A DNA stretch of 7,155 nucleotides from Bacteroidales bacterium (lineage in GTDB: Bacteria; Bacteroidota; Bacteroidia; Bacteroidales; VadinHA17), in the NCBI GenBank assembly GCA_013314865.1, contig JABUEV010000122.1, positions 1-7,155 of the forward strand, written 5' to 3'. Below are positions 5,885-7,155 of this stretch, in pieces. The notes beneath the pieces were generated by a model. That model had not been told where the DNA came from. It was given only the letters and a program-made list of their open reading frames with translations, and did no database searches. Made by a program: the position numbers and the translations under genes. Every line of letters starts with the position of its first letter. Positions within the stretch are counted from its first letter, which is position 1.

Positions 5885-6559
5885 TCACAGAGGATTTATG
5901 CTCTTTTTCACTTCATATGTTACCCATAAATATCCGTTTTTCAGTGTTTCGCAGTTTTTAAGACTGAGGTCAATTTTTTTCTCAACTCTTTCAAACAGAT
6001 TCTGCGAAAGCATTCCGAGTATTTCAGGAGAGATAATCAGACTGATTTCATCGACCAGATCGTTATTCAGAAGGACGTTACCCAGCCTGCTTCCCGTGTC
6101 AACCAGAATTGTACTTACAGCATACTTTTCAGCCAACTGACGCACAGCTTCCCGGTAGTCCACATTATTTTTACCTGCAATGATATAATCATATTGCCTC
6201 TGATCCAGATATTTTAAATAATCGGCCGGTGTTGTTTCAGACACAAGTATTATGACATCGCGGCAATACTCAAACCTGCGGTAGTGATGCAAAAGGCCTT
6301 TCAGAATCCCTTTCGAATCCGGTATGACCCAGTAAGAAAGTGATTTATCCCTTAAGGGTTTGACGAAATCAGCTTCTGTTTCCTGCTGTCCGGTATCTCC
6401 GTACGTTTCAATCCCGGTTTTGGCCGTATTCGAACCGGCCATGTAAACATCAGGCTTGTATGAATTTACAATCCGGTAGTGCTCTTCCATGTCCGGTGTC
6501 AGCCCAATAAATGAGCAGTCGAGACTTATTGAATTATGCAGAATTATCCTTGTTTTCAT
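5885..6559 (-). CDS. RibD C-terminal / dihydrofolate-reductase-fold family protein, stand-alone
   Basis: A 224-residue cytoplasmic protein of the RibD_C/DHFR-like NAD(P)H-dependent reductase fold. Evidence: N-terminal strand and turn MKTRIILHNSISLD (1-14), matching the family's HxSxSLDG entry; YMAGSNTAKTG (39-49), the usual helix-start region with the GxxT element; VIPDSKGIL (78-86); and the C-terminal core VDTGSRLGNVLL (153-164) followed by LVDEISLIISPEILG (168-182), matching the family's (D/G)-G-x-x-L...LL-x-x-x-LVDE-x-x-L pattern. Length fits the single-domain proteins (about 200-230) rather than bifunctional RibD with its deaminase domain. In riboflavin synthesis this domain reduces the ribosylamino-pyrimidine, but no rib gene is nearby and single-domain relatives often have unknown substrates, so the substrate is left open. 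The usual Gly of SLDG is Cys15 here. It follows a 217-base leader with its own candidate promoter. Confidence 0.87.
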   Translation of the reverse strand: MKTRIILHNSISLDCSFIGLTPDMEEHYRIVNSYKPDVYMAGSNTAKTGIETYGDTGQQETEADFVKPLRDKSLSYWVIPDSKGILKGLLHHYRRFEYCRDVIILVSETTPADYLKYLDQRQYDYIIAGKNNVDYREAVRQLAEKYAVSTILVDTGSRLGNVLLNNDLVDEISLIISPEILGMLSQNLFERVEKKIDLSLKNCETLKNGYLWVTYEVKKSINPL

Positions 6560-6591
6560 TTCAGTCTGGATTTACTGTTTTCAGAAATACC

Positions 6592-6608
6592 CCTGCCGGT
6601 AAGACAGG
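6592..6608. repeat. Small hairpin in the leader of the RibD-C-like gene
   Basis: On the minus strand CCTGTC pairs with GGCAGG (five canonical pairs and one U-G) around the loop TTACC, ending 32 bases before the ATG at 6559. On the plus strand the same arms carry one C-A mismatch and are followed by TTTTTATTTT (6609-6618), so it looks like a plus-strand terminator although no plus-strand gene is present. It may be a leader hairpin, a single copy of a short palindromic repeat family, or the end of antisense transcription. Confidence 0.35.
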
Positions 6609-6666
6609 TTTTTATTTTGTTGAAAGAAAGACCTTCAAAGTAAATCTTTCTCTTTAAATTCTGCAG

Positions 6667-6698
6667 CAAAATAAGCGATTTACCCGGAATCTGTACAA
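6667..6698 (-). promoter_or_regulatory. Candidate Bacteroidota-type promoter for the RibD-C-like gene
   Basis: Minus strand: TTG at 6698-6696, 21 bases of spacer, then TTATTTTG at 6674-6667, one mismatch from the Bacteroidota -7 consensus TAnnTTTG. The TTG and the spacing agree with the known -33/-7 layout. Transcription would begin near 6660 and give a leader of about 100 bases containing the 6592-6608 hairpin. An alternative, weaker -7-like TTACTTTG lies about 30 bases further downstream. The other 6560-6776 sequence holds nothing else I can name. Confidence 0.35.
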
Positions 6699-6776
6699 TT
6701 AAAGTTACCGGCGAGGATTTTAAAGCTGGCAAATCCTTTCACTAAGATCGCCCGTGCGGATCAATGTTCATGACTG

Positions 6777-7155
6777 CTACTGTCCTATAGCCTGACTTTT
6801 GGTGTCACTTTCTACTTCAACTTTATGTCCGAGCTTCTTTACATTTCTCCCCTTGTTGAATTTGTACAGATACTGGAACTGAAACCAGTTGCCGAAATTA
6901 ATGGCCGTAGTATTGGTTGAAGTGTATGCCGGTGTAGTGGTTTCAATAACCTGGTAATCTATTTTCCTGGAAAATGGCAGGAGCCAGAACAAGCCAACAG
7001 AGTGATCCTTTATCTGCCATTGCCCGCCCAATCCATAAAGTGGAATAGTGCTTGTCTTTGTCTGGGCATCGATATTCACACCGTTGTACTGCAGGTATGC
7101 AAACAGCGTTATTTTCTTCTTCTTGTCGGGATTTGCATACGCTGTGCTTGTAACG
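6777..7155 (-). CDS. C-terminal end of a large outer-membrane beta-barrel (TonB-receptor-like) protein; start outside the window
   Basis: The frame is open from the window edge to TAG at 6779-6777, giving 125 residues with no convincing start, so this is the 3' end of a larger gene. Strand-like segments are visible: KKITLFAYLQYNG (13-25), IPLYGLGGQWQI (37-48), HSVGLFWLLPF (51-61) and WFQFQYLYKFNKGRNVKKL (91-109). The last one, Q-(F/Y)-x-YKFNKGRNVKK, is the ending I associate with the Bacteroidota 'outer membrane beta-barrel family' (TonB-dependent-receptor-like, often with an N-terminal carboxypeptidase-like domain). After the final strand there is a short polar tail of about 16 residues (EVESDTKSQAIGQ). 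In-frame GTG at 7079 is an internal valine, not a start. The likely role is in the outer membrane, in uptake or as a structural barrel; the substrate cannot be told. Confidence 0.78.
   Translation of the reverse strand, partial: VTSTAYANPDKKKKITLFAYLQYNGVNIDAQTKTSTIPLYGLGGQWQIKDHSVGLFWLLPFSRKIDYQVIETTTPAYTSTNTTAINFGNWFQFQYLYKFNKGRNVKKLGHKVEVESDTKSQAIGQ

Noticed and set aside
5898..6140. 80-codon plus-strand ORF opposite the reductase-like gene
   Set aside because: It is the reverse shadow of the conserved C-terminal core of that gene.
6777..7079. A 100-residue gene starting at GTG 7079
   Set aside because: The frame stays open to the window edge and continues the same beta-strand pattern upstream of this codon, so it is the end of a larger protein.

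Overview
The window reads as a chromosomal segment of a Bacteroidota bacterium, probably of the Bacteroidales/Marinilabiliales type. The reasons are moderate-to-low GC, start codons without Shine-Dalgarno sequences, a TTG / TAnnTTTG-like promoter, and the protein repertoire: a C-terminal end typical of TonB-receptor-like outer-membrane barrels, a large lipoprotein with a propeller-like domain, and a small outer-membrane beta-barrel protein. Assignment below phylum level is a guess. Every supported gene lies on the minus strand, so the order of transcription is from high to low coordinates.

Layout in that order: (i) 7155-6777, C-terminal end of a large outer-membrane beta-barrel protein; (ii) 6776-6560, a leader region with a candidate Bacteroidota promoter and a small hairpin; (iii) 6559-5885, a stand-alone RibD C-terminal / dihydrofolate-reductase-fold protein; (iv) 5884-5600, a 285-base gap with two terminator-like hairpins and, between and over them, a 34-39 codon ORF encoding a signal-peptide-like sequence whose stop overlaps the next start (ATGA); (v) 5599-4439, an uncharacterised cytoplasmic alpha/beta-hydrolase-fold protein; (vi) 4332-2485 and 2479-1778, a tightly linked pair: a 615-residue lipoprotein (Ig/Fn3-like modules, then a propeller-like domain) and a 233-residue outer-membrane barrel; (vii) 1717-647, the ribosome-maturation GTPase RsgA; (viii) 549 to the window edge, the N-terminal half of a YrbG-type sodium/calcium exchanger.

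Only two sets of genes look functionally linked by position. The lipoprotein/barrel pair is separated by 5 bases and probably makes a cell-envelope complex of unknown function. The small ORF and the hydrolase share an ATGA overlap. RsgA may be read through from the barrel gene (60-base gap, no obvious promoter). The remainder looks like unrelated housekeeping genes. I see no CRISPR array, tRNA, rRNA, insertion sequence, phage gene or recognisable defence system. I do not see a clearly new system. The most worthwhile leads are the small secreted-peptide-like ORF coupled to the hydrolase, and the uncharacterised lipoprotein/barrel pair.
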